64,000 nucleotides of DNA from an uncultured Bacteroidota bacterium (lineage in GTDB: Bacteria; Bacteroidota; Bacteroidia; Flavobacteriales; Flavobacteriaceae), in contig CACMHY010000001.1 of NCBI GenBank assembly GCA_902613595.1, positions 372,001 to 436,000 on the forward strand. The letters run 5' to 3'. Below are positions 52,385-62,441 of the stretch, piece after piece. Position numbers and translations under genes: made by a program. The notes below the pieces were generated by a model. The model saw nothing but the letters and a program-made list of their open reading frames with translations, was not told where the DNA came from and searched no databases. Numbering within the stretch: the first letter of the stretch is position 1; each line of letters begins with the position of its first letter.

Positions 52385-53554
52385 TTATAAACACTCAAAA
52401 ATTCCTGAAATTCCTTGACCTCCACCTACGCAGGCGGTTACCATCCCATATCGTTGATTTCTATTTTTCATTTCCTCTATAAGCTGAATACTCAATTTTG
52501 CTCCTGTACAACCAAGTGGATGACCTAGAGCAATAGCACCTCCATTAACATTTACTTTTTTTGGATCAAGTCTTGCCTCTTGAATCACAGCTAATGCCTG
52601 AGCCGCGAAAGCTTCATTTAACTCTATTAGGTCAATATTATCTAATTTTAAGCCTGCTTGATTCAATGCCTTGGGTATTGCAATACAAGGGCCAATTCCC
52701 ATATAAAGTGGGTCTACACCACCAACTGCACAAGATACCAATCGAGCAATAGGATTTAAATTATATTCTTTTATTATTGATTCACTAACAACTAAAACAA
52801 AAGCTGCTCCATCTGAAGTTTGGGAGGCATTTCCAGCAGTTATCACTCCTCCTTTTTTAAAAACTGGATTTAATTTTGCAAGCCCATCCAGTGTTGTGTC
52901 TCTTCTGACACCTTCATCTGTATCTACAATTTTTGTGCTTGTCTTGCGCAGTCCATTTTCTACAAAAATTTCATTTACACTTATTGGAACAATTTGATTT
53001 TTAAATAATCCTGAGTCTATAGCTTCTCCTGCCTTTTTGTGAGATTCAAAAGAAAATTTATCAGCAGCTTCTCTACTAATATTAAATTTTTTTGCAACTG
53101 CCTCTGCAGTATGACCCATACTAATGTGATAGTTTATATTTTCAATATTTGCTTTATAACTTGGAGCTAATTTGTAACCTGTCATTGGAATCATACTCAT
53201 GCTTTCGGTACCACCAGCGATAAAAATCTCACCAAAACCAGCTTTTATCTTGCCAACAGCAAGAGCTATTGCTTCTAGTCCCGATGCACAATATCGATTA
53301 ATTGTTATTCCTGCAACCTCTTTACCCAATGCTCTGGCAGAAATTAATCTACCTATCTGAAGTCCCTGTTCTCCTTCTGGATTTGCACAACCGACAATTA
53401 CATCATCTACTTGTTTAGGTGCAATTTCATTTACTGATTCCATTAAATATTTTATAACATCCACTGCTAAATCATCTGAGCGATAATTTTTAAATCCCCC
53501 TTTCTTTGATTTACCAACAGCAGATCTATACCCCTTAACAATGTATGCTTCCAT
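52385..53554 (-). CDS. fadA: Acetyl-CoA acyltransferase (thiolase)
   Basis: NRYCASGLEAIALA; NGGAIALGHPLGCTGAKL; MVTACVGGGQG. Confidence 0.94.
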   Translation of the reverse strand: MEAYIVKGYRSAVGKSKKGGFKNYRSDDLAVDVIKYLMESVNEIAPKQVDDVIVGCANPEGEQGLQIGRLISARALGKEVAGITINRYCASGLEAIALAVGKIKAGFGEIFIAGGTESMSMIPMTGYKLAPSYKANIENINYHISMGHTAEAVAKKFNISREAADKFSFESHKKAGEAIDSGLFKNQIVPISVNEIFVENGLRKTSTKIVDTDEGVRRDTTLDGLAKLNPVFKKGGVITAGNASQTSDGAAFVLVVSESIIKEYNLNPIARLVSCAVGGVDPLYMGIGPCIAIPKALNQAGLKLDNIDLIELNEAFAAQALAVIQEARLDPKKVNVNGGAIALGHPLGCTGAKLSIQLIEEMKNRNQRYGMVTACVGGGQGISGIFECL

Positions 53555-53557
53555 TAT

Positions 53558-55948
53558 TTAGTTTCTTAAAGGTTTATTATTCATTAATAAATATTGAATT
53601 CGGTCTAGAGTTTTTTGATTTCCAAGCAAGCTCATAAATCCTTCACGTTCAATATCTAATAAATATTTTTCACTAACTTTTTGTGGTGATGTTAAATCTC
53701 CTCCACATATCACATTAGCAATCTTACGAGCAATTTCAACATCATAGTCAGACATATATTCTCCCATTCTAAACTCATTTATAGCTGAATAAAGAACACT
53801 TACACCTCCTCTTCCTAAAACATAAATATCATCTCTATATGAAGGAGGCATATAATTTTTTGACAACTCTAAAACTTTTTCTTTAGCTATTAACAAGTTC
53901 ATAGGAGCATTCACACATACAAAATCACACTCTTTATTTAGATATCCTAAGTCATATGCCTCATGAGCTGAAGTGGACACTGCTGCAGTTGCAATTGACT
54001 TAAAATATTTTATGAGAGTTGGATTTTGAACATCCCCATCGAAAAAATCATTTGAAGCTCTAAGAGCAAATTCCTTTGTGCCACCACCTCCAGGTAAAAG
54101 GCCTACGCCGACTTCAACTAAGCCTATGTAAGATTCTGCGGCATAAATTCCTGCATCACAATGCATTGATATCTCACATCCTCCTCCAAACACATAACCT
54201 TGGGTTGCAACTACAACAGGTATTTTACAGGTTCTGATTTTCATATTTATTTTTTGAAAATCAGAAACAAATTTTTCTAGAACATCAAACTGTTTTTGCA
54301 TTGCTAACATTCCAATATTCATCAAATTGGCTCCAACGGAAAATTGTTTAGCATTATTACCAATAACAAGACCATTCCACTCTCCTCGCTCGGCAATTTC
54401 TATAATTTCATATAATCCTTTTCCTATCCCCTCTCCTATCGAATTGCTCTTACTTGTAAACTCCAAACATAAAACTCCATCTCCTATATCGTGAACTTCA
54501 CATTCACTGTTTTTCAATACGGGAGTATTTTCACGATAGCTATCTAAGATTATAAAAGACTCTCTACCTGGTAAAAATTCGTATTTTTTCGATTGAATAT
54601 TGAAGTATTTCTTTTGGCCATTTTCGAATTTATAAAATGAATTTCCGCCAGATTCTTTCATATCTATAATCCATTTTGGAACTGACCCGCCTTTGGATTT
54701 TATCAGTTCAATACCTTTATCAAAGCCTAATAAGTCCCAGTATTCAAAAGGACCATAATCCCAAACGTATCCTGAACGCATTGCATCGTCTAATGGATAA
54801 TATTGATCTGATATTTCAGGAACTCTTGAAGCAGAATATTCCAATAGGGTTGCGAAATAGTCTTTAAAAAACTTTTGTTCTTTTGAGTTACCATCTACAA
54901 GATAATTTAATCTTTTATTCATTAATCCAATACCCTTGGCTGATTTAACAATTTCTAATTTGGGACTTATGGCGAGCTCATATTCAAGTGTTTCCAAATT
55001 CAACGCATTTATTATTGTTTTCCCTTTAGCATCCTTTTTATCAGTTTTTTCATAGAATCCTTTACCTGTTTTATTACCAAGAAATTTATTGTCTAAAAGG
55101 AAACGCATAAACTTGGGCTCTGGCAACTTTTTTAATGAATTAATGTATTTATCGCTTTTAACATTTTCCATTATAAAACGGCTTACATTATCACTAGTAT
55201 CTAATCCAATTAAATCTGTTAATCTAAAGCTTGCCGTATTTGGCCTTCCAATTAAAGAGCCTGTCATGGCATCAATTTCTTCTATTCTAAATTTATATTT
55301 TTGAGTAAGTAAGGTAATTTCTGTTCCTGATATAACTCCTATCCGATTTCCAATAAATGCAGGAGTATCTTTGCATAAAACGGTCTGTTTACCTAAAGTA
55401 ATTTTACCAAAGTCCATAAAAAATTCTTTAACTTCAGGTAAAGTATCTTGAGTAGGGATAATTTCTAACAGCCTTAGATATCTAACTGGATTAAAAAAGT
55501 GTGTTCCACAAAAGTGATATTTAAAAGATTTTGAGCGTCCTTCTGATAAAATTTTGATAGGTATACTTGATGTATTGGAACTTACCAAACTATTTTCTTT
55601 ACGATACTGGTCAACTTTTTTTAAAATTTCCTTTTTTATGTCCAGACGCTCTATAACAACTTCAATAATCCAGTCTGCGTCTGCTACTTTTTCAAAATCA
55701 TCTTCGAAATTTCCAATTTTTATTCGAGAAGCAAAATTCTTACTGTAAAGAGGGGCTGGCTTAGATTTTAAAGCATTTTGTAGCGCGGTGCTTGCAACTG
55801 AATTACGAGAAAATTTAACTTGTTTTTTATTACGTGGTAAAATATCTAACATTAAAACTTCCATACCAACATTAGCCAAATGACAGGCTATTCCTGAACC
55901 CATAACTCCTGAACCTAGGACTACTGCTTTTTTTAGGCGATACTTCAC
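53558..55948 (-). CDS. 3-hydroxyacyl-CoA dehydrogenase / enoyl-CoA hydratase, FadN-type domain order (GTG start)
   Basis: N-terminal VLGSGVMGSGIACHLANVGMEVLMLD NAD-binding domain and C-terminal crotonase domain GYVFGGGCEISMHCD. Confidence 0.93.
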   Translation of the reverse strand: MKYRLKKAVVLGSGVMGSGIACHLANVGMEVLMLDILPRNKKQVKFSRNSVASTALQNALKSKPAPLYSKNFASRIKIGNFEDDFEKVADADWIIEVVIERLDIKKEILKKVDQYRKENSLVSSNTSSIPIKILSEGRSKSFKYHFCGTHFFNPVRYLRLLEIIPTQDTLPEVKEFFMDFGKITLGKQTVLCKDTPAFIGNRIGVISGTEITLLTQKYKFRIEEIDAMTGSLIGRPNTASFRLTDLIGLDTSDNVSRFIMENVKSDKYINSLKKLPEPKFMRFLLDNKFLGNKTGKGFYEKTDKKDAKGKTIINALNLETLEYELAISPKLEIVKSAKGIGLMNKRLNYLVDGNSKEQKFFKDYFATLLEYSASRVPEISDQYYPLDDAMRSGYVWDYGPFEYWDLLGFDKGIELIKSKGGSVPKWIIDMKESGGNSFYKFENGQKKYFNIQSKKYEFLPGRESFIILDSYRENTPVLKNSECEVHDIGDGVLCLEFTSKSNSIGEGIGKGLYEIIEIAERGEWNGLVIGNNAKQFSVGANLMNIGMLAMQKQFDVLEKFVSDFQKINMKIRTCKIPVVVATQGYVFGGGCEISMHCDAGIYAAESYIGLVEVGVGLLPGGGGTKEFALRASNDFFDGDVQNPTLIKYFKSIATAAVSTSAHEAYDLGYLNKECDFVCVNAPMNLLIAKEKVLELSKNYMPPSYRDDIYVLGRGGVSVLYSAINEFRMGEYMSDYDVEIARKIANVICGGDLTSPQKVSEKYLLDIEREGFMSLLGNQKTLDRIQYLLMNNKPLRN

Positions 55949-55958
55949 ATTATTGCGT

Positions 55959-55970
55959 TTAGTCGACTAA
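55959..55970. promoter_or_regulatory. 12-bp perfect palindrome TTAGTCGACTAA
   Basis: In the divergent fad/SCP2 intergenic region. Confidence 0.5.
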
Positions 55971-55985
55971 TCTAAATAAAAAATA

Positions 55986-55998
55986 TGACACCGTGTCA
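55986..55998. promoter_or_regulatory. 13-bp palindrome TGACAC-C-GTGTCA
   Basis: Perfect 6-bp arms around one central base; operator-like. Confidence 0.6.
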
Positions 55999-56033
55999 CT
56001 TTTTATTTTTACTTTTAGGAAAATTAAATTAAA

Positions 56034-56330
56034 ATGAGTCTAGAAAAAATGATCGCCCAATTCGAAAAAAGGGCATCAACATCAGAACCAATTGGAGGAA
56101 AGCTTAAATTCAAAGTAGATGGAGTTGGAATTCTTATAGACGGAACCTCAAATACCAATAGTGTAAAAGCTTCAGATGAAGAAGCAGATTGCACGATAAG
56201 CCTTACAGCTGAAGTATTAAGAAAACTGCGTGATGGAGAATTAAACCCTATGATGGCTGTTATGGGTGGAGAAATAAAAATTACTGGCGATATGGGTTTA
56301 GCAATGAAGGTACAGTCACTGATGGGCTGA
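56034..56330 (+). CDS. SCP2 sterol-binding/lipid-transfer domain protein
   Basis: FKVDGVGILIDGTSNTNSVKASDEEADCTISLTAEVLRKLRDGELNPMMAVMGGEIKITGDMGLAMKV. Confidence 0.93.
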   Translation: MSLEKMIAQFEKRASTSEPIGGKLKFKVDGVGILIDGTSNTNSVKASDEEADCTISLTAEVLRKLRDGELNPMMAVMGGEIKITGDMGLAMKVQSLMG

Positions 56331-56350
56331 GATTTAGTATTTAGAATAAA

Positions 56351-57817
56351 TCAATTGATTAGAGGAGCTCTATAAAGGCCAATATTATTTAAAACTACTT
56401 GTTTTTTAAACTTAGAGACTGAAAATTTTATAGCATCTATCCTTTTCGATTTAAAGCGGATAAGCCTTTTGTTGCCTATTGTGGTTCCTTCGTAAACTTT
56501 TTCCCATTTCCCATTGGACATTATTTCAAAAGTGAACGCCTGGATTCTTTGTCCGAGTTGAATATACTCTTGAACCAGAAATGTATTTGCCTCTAACGGT
56601 GTTTCAAAATTTAAAGTAAAGTTTGGTTTTAGATCATCTGGTCTTGAGACCCAGTAAGTTTCTAGGTTTCCATCGATGAGGTTCATTTTTTCAAATCCCT
56701 TAACCGATGATGATGCCTCAATATTTTGTTTGTAAATGTAGTTTTTTGAAAAAGTCTGATCTAAATAATCCGAAAGTTGATTTAAATTTTCAATTTCATT
56801 TTCATGGATTAAGCCGCGTTTATCAACAGGCAAATTTAGGAGTAAAGAACTGTTAAGCCCTACAGAATTGTAATAAATATCAACCAATTTGGATAAAGAT
56901 TTGACTTTACTATCCTCTTCCGGATGGTAATACCAACCGGGACGAATAGAAACATCTGTTTCTGTTGGAACCCAATGAGTACCATTTTCTTGACCTGACG
57001 AAAAATCATTAAAGTTTGGCATTCCAGGATATAGACTATCCCTGTATATAGGGGACCATGTGGTTTCATTAGCATATCCCTTTTCATTACCGACCCAACG
57101 AATATCTGGTCCTGCATCACTAAATATTACAGCTTTGGGTTGCAAGTCTCTTACAATCTGAATGGTTTTAGGCCAATCATAATATGTTTTTTTATCTACT
57201 TTTCTTATTTCATTGGCTCCACCATAATAACCATCTCCACCATTAGCACCATCAAACCATACTTCAAAAATGTCACCATATTGAGTTAGTAATTCACGTA
57301 ATTGATTTCTAAAATATGTCACATACTCAGGTTTTCCATAGTCAGGGTGATTTCGATCCCATGGAGAAATATAAATCCCTAGTTTTAACCCATAATCTTT
57401 ACAAGACTTGGATAACTCGTCTATCAAATCTCCTTTCCCATCACGCCACAAAGAATTTTTTACCGAATGATCCGTGTATTTACTTGGCCAAAGTGCAAAT
57501 CCGTCGTGATGCTTTGCAGTTATTATGATACCTTTCATTCCAGCTTGCTTTATAACTTTTGCCCATTGCCCTGTATCTAGCTGAGAGGGGTTGAATTGGA
57601 TTGGCTTTTCATCCCCATAACCCCACTCTTTATTTGTGAAAGTATTCATATTAAAATGAATAAAAGCGTAGTATTCCATTTTTTGCCAAGCAACCTGATT
57701 TGAGTTTGGTAGAGGGTGAACAGGACTAATAATATTTTCTTTTTTTTCACATTTTGAGAATATCTCAATGAAAAAAATAAGAATTAAGAATTTTAAGATT
57801 GAATATAACTTGCTCAT
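56351..57817 (-). CDS. GH29 alpha-L-fucosidase with C-terminal discoidin-like domain
   Basis: YAFIHFNMNTFTNKEWGYGDE; IITAKHHDGFALWPSKYTDHSV; VWFDGANGG; C-terminal LIDGNLETYW. Confidence 0.9.
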   Translation of the reverse strand: MSKLYSILKFLILIFFIEIFSKCEKKENIISPVHPLPNSNQVAWQKMEYYAFIHFNMNTFTNKEWGYGDEKPIQFNPSQLDTGQWAKVIKQAGMKGIIITAKHHDGFALWPSKYTDHSVKNSLWRDGKGDLIDELSKSCKDYGLKLGIYISPWDRNHPDYGKPEYVTYFRNQLRELLTQYGDIFEVWFDGANGGDGYYGGANEIRKVDKKTYYDWPKTIQIVRDLQPKAVIFSDAGPDIRWVGNEKGYANETTWSPIYRDSLYPGMPNFNDFSSGQENGTHWVPTETDVSIRPGWYYHPEEDSKVKSLSKLVDIYYNSVGLNSSLLLNLPVDKRGLIHENEIENLNQLSDYLDQTFSKNYIYKQNIEASSSVKGFEKMNLIDGNLETYWVSRPDDLKPNFTLNFETPLEANTFLVQEYIQLGQRIQAFTFEIMSNGKWEKVYEGTTIGNKRLIRFKSKRIDAIKFSVSKFKKQVVLNNIGLYRAPLIN

Positions 57818-57847
57818 TTAAAAATTAATTGGAATTTAAATTTTGAT

Positions 57848-59182
57848 CTATTTAATTTGAATTTCAATAATTGTATCTACAGGATCTAATTGATTATTAC
57901 CCATATCGACAATAAAACCATATCTATCGTTTCTAAAATTTAAACTTTTCTTGGAATTAAGAAGTTTAACTGACTTAATTTGACTTTCCAGTTTACTCAT
58001 TTGTAAAATTTTTAAATCAGGATCTAAAATATGTAGATAAATACTTTTTCCCTTTTGGGTTGTTACAAAATTATCATTTGGGATAATTGGACCCTTTCTT
58101 GTTTGATATATTGTATTACCATTTTCATTTAACCATTGTCCTATCGCTTTTAAAGAGGCTTTATGTTCTGATTGAATTTTTCCATTTGGCATTGGACCGA
58201 CATTCAATAGTAAATTACTCCCGTAACCTGCTGCTCTAACTAAATAGTGAATTAATTCTTTGTTGGACTTATGCTTACGGTCCTGAAGATTAAATCCCCA
58301 GGAGCCATTAATGGTTTCACATACTTCCAGTGGTAGGCTTCCTATTTGGTCTTCTGGAGTTCCAAAACCAGTAGTATTTTTCCCTGGAAGATCTTTTTCA
58401 AACATTTGAAAGTCTTCTCCATTAATTACACCTATGTGATGATTATTTCCAATTAATGCTTGTGGCTGTAATTCGTGAATCATTCCATATATTTCGTCAT
58501 AGTGCCAATTAACTTTACTTTTCCCAAACTTTACACCATCCCATTCTTTTTGATCCCAATGTCCATCAAACCATATACCTCCAATTTCTCCATATTGGGT
58601 TAACAATTCTCTAATTTGACCTTTCATAAATTTAATGTAGCTTTCCCATTTACCTATGCCTCTTCCAGCTATACCTTTACCAGTTCTTCCTCTTGGGAAA
58701 TAATCATCCCTATTCCAATCAAGCAGAGAATAATAAAAAAATAACTTGATTCCCTGTTTTCTGCATTCGGCCGCTAAAAGCTTAATGATATCTTTACCAT
58801 AGGGTGTTTTTTGTACTATATTGTAATCACTCATTTTGGTATCAAACATGGAGAATCCGTCATGATGACGACTAGTGATTGTTATGTATTTCATTCCTGC
58901 TTCTTTTACCATTGAAACCCACTCGACAGGATCAAAATCAATTGGATTAAAAAAAGAAGGCAGTTTTTCGTATTCTGAAATACTTATATTTTGATTATTC
59001 ATAACCCACTCACCATCAGCCAAAATACTATAGACCCCCCAATGAATAAAAAGTCCAAAACGAGCATTTTGAAACCATTCGCGCGCTTCTAAATTTTCTG
59101 CAGTAGGGACGTATTTTTGAGCCTTTAGATGGGGGCTAAGAATAACAATCAGAAAAAGAATTTTAAAAATAATTTTTTTCAT
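57848..59182 (-). CDS. GH29 alpha-L-fucosidase, exported
   Basis: FGLFIHWGVYSILADGEW; ITSRHHDGFSMFDTKMSDYNIV; GIWFDGHWDQ; NLLLNVGPMPNG. Confidence 0.94.
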   Translation of the reverse strand: MKKIIFKILFLIVILSPHLKAQKYVPTAENLEAREWFQNARFGLFIHWGVYSILADGEWVMNNQNISISEYEKLPSFFNPIDFDPVEWVSMVKEAGMKYITITSRHHDGFSMFDTKMSDYNIVQKTPYGKDIIKLLAAECRKQGIKLFFYYSLLDWNRDDYFPRGRTGKGIAGRGIGKWESYIKFMKGQIRELLTQYGEIGGIWFDGHWDQKEWDGVKFGKSKVNWHYDEIYGMIHELQPQALIGNNHHIGVINGEDFQMFEKDLPGKNTTGFGTPEDQIGSLPLEVCETINGSWGFNLQDRKHKSNKELIHYLVRAAGYGSNLLLNVGPMPNGKIQSEHKASLKAIGQWLNENGNTIYQTRKGPIIPNDNFVTTQKGKSIYLHILDPDLKILQMSKLESQIKSVKLLNSKKSLNFRNDRYGFIVDMGNNQLDPVDTIIEIQIK

Positions 59183-59278
59183 TAGTGATATAATGTTGGT
59201 CTAATCAATTCATAGATTTGGTTTTACTTGTCCTATTCAAGATAACAAATTTTATTAATTTTATTTTAAACACAACAA

Positions 59279-59977
59279 ATGAAAATTCGACTTATAATAC
59301 TCACTTTAATTATTATTATTTTTCAATTTATAGATGCAATCGCTCAGGATCCTAATCCTCTAGATTGGGCAAATTTTAAAGAATTTGAAAAACTCAATGA
59401 TAAACTCCCTAAAATGAAAAAAAATAAAAATCGAATAGTATTTATGGGTAATTCAATCACTATTGGCTGGTTACAAACCAATCCAAATTTTTTTAAGGAT
59501 AAAAATTATGTCAATAGAGGCATAAGTGGTCAAACTACTCCGCAAATGTTAGTAAGATTTAGAGCAGACGTTATCGACATTAATGCAGATGCTGTTGTAA
59601 TTTTGGCTGGAACAAACGATATTGCTGGTAACACTGGACCTGTTACATTAAAAATGATTGTAAATAACTTAAAATCAATGACTGAAATTGCACAGGCAAA
59701 TGGTGTGGAAGTAATCTTGTGCTCAGTTTTGCCTGCGTATGACTATCCATGGAGTCCTGGTAAAGAACCAAATATAAAAATCCCAATATTAAATTCTATG
59801 ATAAAGGATTTTGCAAAAAAAAGTGGTGCTTATTATTTGGACTATTTTAAAGTTTTAAATGATGGCAATAATGGAATCATTAAAGAATATTCAAATGATG
59901 GCGTACATCTAACAGAGAAAGGATATCGTGTTTTAGAGCCGTTGCTTGAATATGCTTTGGAGAAAGTGCTGAATTAG
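59279..59977 (+). CDS. SGNH/GDSL hydrolase, exported
   Basis: IVFMGNSITIGW; NRGISGQTT; ILAGTNDIAGNTG; DGVHLTEKGY. Confidence 0.93.
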   Translation: MKIRLIILTLIIIIFQFIDAIAQDPNPLDWANFKEFEKLNDKLPKMKKNKNRIVFMGNSITIGWLQTNPNFFKDKNYVNRGISGQTTPQMLVRFRADVIDINADAVVILAGTNDIAGNTGPVTLKMIVNNLKSMTEIAQANGVEVILCSVLPAYDYPWSPGKEPNIKIPILNSMIKDFAKKSGAYYLDYFKVLNDGNNGIIKEYSNDGVHLTEKGYRVLEPLLEYALEKVLN

Positions 59978-59985
59978 ATGTAATT

Positions 59986-60510
59986 TTATTTTGAAAAGGG
60001 AAGCGTTCCTCTGTAATTGCCCCAACCAAAGTGAAGATCGATACCCTCATTGCTTTTTTGAAAAGTCATGGAAAAAGCTTCAAGATACTGATTTACTTGT
60101 CTCAAAGGTACAGTTACCCTAATCACATCCATCTTTTTATCATAACTATAAGCTCCCCAGACGTGAGTTGCTGAATTTATAATAATAGTTATCTGATCAT
60201 TTCTTGGAATAGCATACATTGTGTACGAACCAGCCTCAATTTGCTTATTATCTAACTTCATTGGAGTATATAATGTCAATTCAGTTGCCTCATTGGCACC
60301 AAATCTCCATAGTTGACCTTCGGGAACAAGTCTGGTTATATCTCTCCCTTTAAGCTGTGGTCTTCCGTATAATATTCTAGCTAAAGTATTTCCACCCCTT
60401 GCGGGGTATTCAGCCATATCTAAAGGACTTTTATCAAGTCCTTTGAAATTTTGAGCACTTGAGAAATTGAACACAAAAAACAAAAATAATATTGGTATCA
60501 AATGTTTCAT
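59986..60510 (-). CDS. DUF2911-type exported protein
   Basis: DKSPLDMAEYPA...YGRPQLKGRDI...LVPEGQLWRFGANEATELTLYTPM. Confidence 0.85.
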   Translation of the reverse strand: MKHLIPILFLFFVFNFSSAQNFKGLDKSPLDMAEYPARGGNTLARILYGRPQLKGRDITRLVPEGQLWRFGANEATELTLYTPMKLDNKQIEAGSYTMYAIPRNDQITIIINSATHVWGAYSYDKKMDVIRVTVPLRQVNQYLEAFSMTFQKSNEGIDLHFGWGNYRGTLPFSK

Positions 60511-60565
60511 AATCTAATTATATGTTAACTAATATAAAGAAGTTTTTTATTTAAAATAAATAGAA

Positions 60566-61420
60566 TTATTTGAACAAGCACTCTAAGTAAACGGGGTGGT
60601 GATCTGAAGCCCATAAGCCTTCTGGAGTTTTGATCCAAATGTGTTCGGCTTTTAAAACTTTAAATCCCTTTTGAAATATATAGTCAATTCTTTGAGGGTG
60701 ATCAACTAGAGTTTTAAATCCATTAAACGTACCGTATTTTGGATCTTTAATATTTAGATCAGCTAAAATGTCTTGAAAAAATCCTTGAAGCATTTTAATA
60801 GGTTTTTTTTCAGGAGTCAAATTAAAATCTCCTGTGAGTAAAATTGGTATTTTTTCTTTGTTGATTTTTCTAATTTTTTTTAGAATTATTTTGACTGATT
60901 TACTTCTCGCCTTAACACCAATGTGATCAAAATGTGTGTTAAATATCCATAACTCTCTATTGTTTTCAAGATCTTTGAATCTTGCATATGTACAAATTCT
61001 TTCCAGTGCAGCATCCCATCCTACAGATATTTTTTCTGGGGTTTCAGATAACCAAAAAGTTTCACTTTCAATCAATTCAAATCTGTATGTATTAAAAAAA
61101 ATTGGGCAGAACTCACCCTTTTTTTTTCCATCCTCTCTTCCTATACCAACAAAAGAATATTCAGATAGAGAAAGATTTAGGTCTAAAAGCTGACTGTATA
61201 AAACCTCTTGCATACCAACAATACCAGGGGATTTGTCTTTTAAATAATTGATTAGAGCTTCCTTCCTAAGGTCCCATTGATTTTTCCCATCATCAAAATT
61301 TTCATATCTGATGTTGTATGACAGGGCCCTTATTTTTTTTTGCCCAGATATTAGCTGGAAAAATAACAATAGAAAAAAGCAGTAAGGAAATATTTTATTT
61401 TGTTTTAAAAAAAAGTACAT
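60566..61420 (-). CDS. Endonuclease/exonuclease/phosphatase family protein
   Basis: ALSYNIRYENFDDG; GIVGMQEVL; NTHFDHIG; LTGDFNLTP; ASDHHPVYLE. Confidence 0.93.
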   Translation of the reverse strand: MYFFLKQNKIFPYCFFLLLFFQLISGQKKIRALSYNIRYENFDDGKNQWDLRKEALINYLKDKSPGIVGMQEVLYSQLLDLNLSLSEYSFVGIGREDGKKKGEFCPIFFNTYRFELIESETFWLSETPEKISVGWDAALERICTYARFKDLENNRELWIFNTHFDHIGVKARSKSVKIILKKIRKINKEKIPILLTGDFNLTPEKKPIKMLQGFFQDILADLNIKDPKYGTFNGFKTLVDHPQRIDYIFQKGFKVLKAEHIWIKTPEGLWASDHHPVYLECLFK

Positions 61421-61528
61421 AGAGATTTTTTTAAATGATTGAAATTTAAATGAAAGGGCTGTAATTATTTTAGCTTAATAAATTTAATATGATTTTTTTG
61501 TAATTTTCAACCTAGACCGAACTAAAAA

Positions 61529-62398
61529 ATGAAATCATTTTATCTTATTTACCTTTTATTTGTTTCATACTCAATTGTATTTGGACAAACTGGAAAAGTA
61601 ATTGATGAACTTGTTTTAAATAGTAAAATCCTAAAAGGTGATCGAAAGTTTGCTATATATCTTCCTCCCGATTATGAAAGTTCTACTCGAAGTTATCCGG
61701 TTTTATATTTACTACATGGTTTAGGAGACAATCAAAGTGCATGGATACAGTTTGGAGAAGTACTTCATACTGCTGATAAAGCAATTAACTCAGGAATCGC
61801 CACATCTATGATTATAATTATGCCTGATGCTGGGACTGGACAATTCGGTTATACAAATGCGATGTCAGGCAAATGGAATTACGAAGATTTTTTTTTCGAA
61901 GAATTTATCCCTTTTGTTGAAAATCAGTACAGAATAAGAAAAGACAAAAGATACAGAGCCATCTGTGGGCTTTCCATGGGTGGGGGAGGAAGTTTTTTAT
62001 ATGCCCTTCGACGCCCTGACTTATTTTCTTCTGCTGCCCCTTTGAGTGCTTCTTTAGGGCCACAGAGTGTTGAGCAAATGGACGATTATTCTTATCAAAT
62101 CTATTGGGGATATAGCAAATCAAATTTTAATAAAAGTGATTTTGAAAAATTTAAGAAAAAAAATAATCCACTTTATCTAATTGATCAAATTGACCAAAAA
62201 ACACTGAATTCGGTTAGATGGTATATAGATTGTGGAGATGACGATTATTTATATAAAAATAATGTTTTAATGCACATCAAAATGCGTGAAAAAGGCGTCC
62301 GTCACGAATTTCGTATAAGAGACGGTGACCATAATTGGGATTATTGGCGTTCTGCACTTCCATCTGTTCTAGAATTTGTTTCTCAAAGATTCCACTAA
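61529..62398 (+). CDS. Exported alpha/beta-hydrolase esterase (esterase D / CE1-like)
   Basis: YPVLYLLHGLGDNQSAWI; ICGLSMGGGGSFLYAL; DGDHNWDYW. Confidence 0.92.
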   Translation: MKSFYLIYLLFVSYSIVFGQTGKVIDELVLNSKILKGDRKFAIYLPPDYESSTRSYPVLYLLHGLGDNQSAWIQFGEVLHTADKAINSGIATSMIIIMPDAGTGQFGYTNAMSGKWNYEDFFFEEFIPFVENQYRIRKDKRYRAICGLSMGGGGSFLYALRRPDLFSSAAPLSASLGPQSVEQMDDYSYQIYWGYSKSNFNKSDFEKFKKKNNPLYLIDQIDQKTLNSVRWYIDCGDDDYLYKNNVLMHIKMREKGVRHEFRIRDGDHNWDYWRSALPSVLEFVSQRFH

Positions 62399-62441
62399 AA
62401 AATTTATTCATTAAATTAGCATATAACCAAATTCCAATTTA

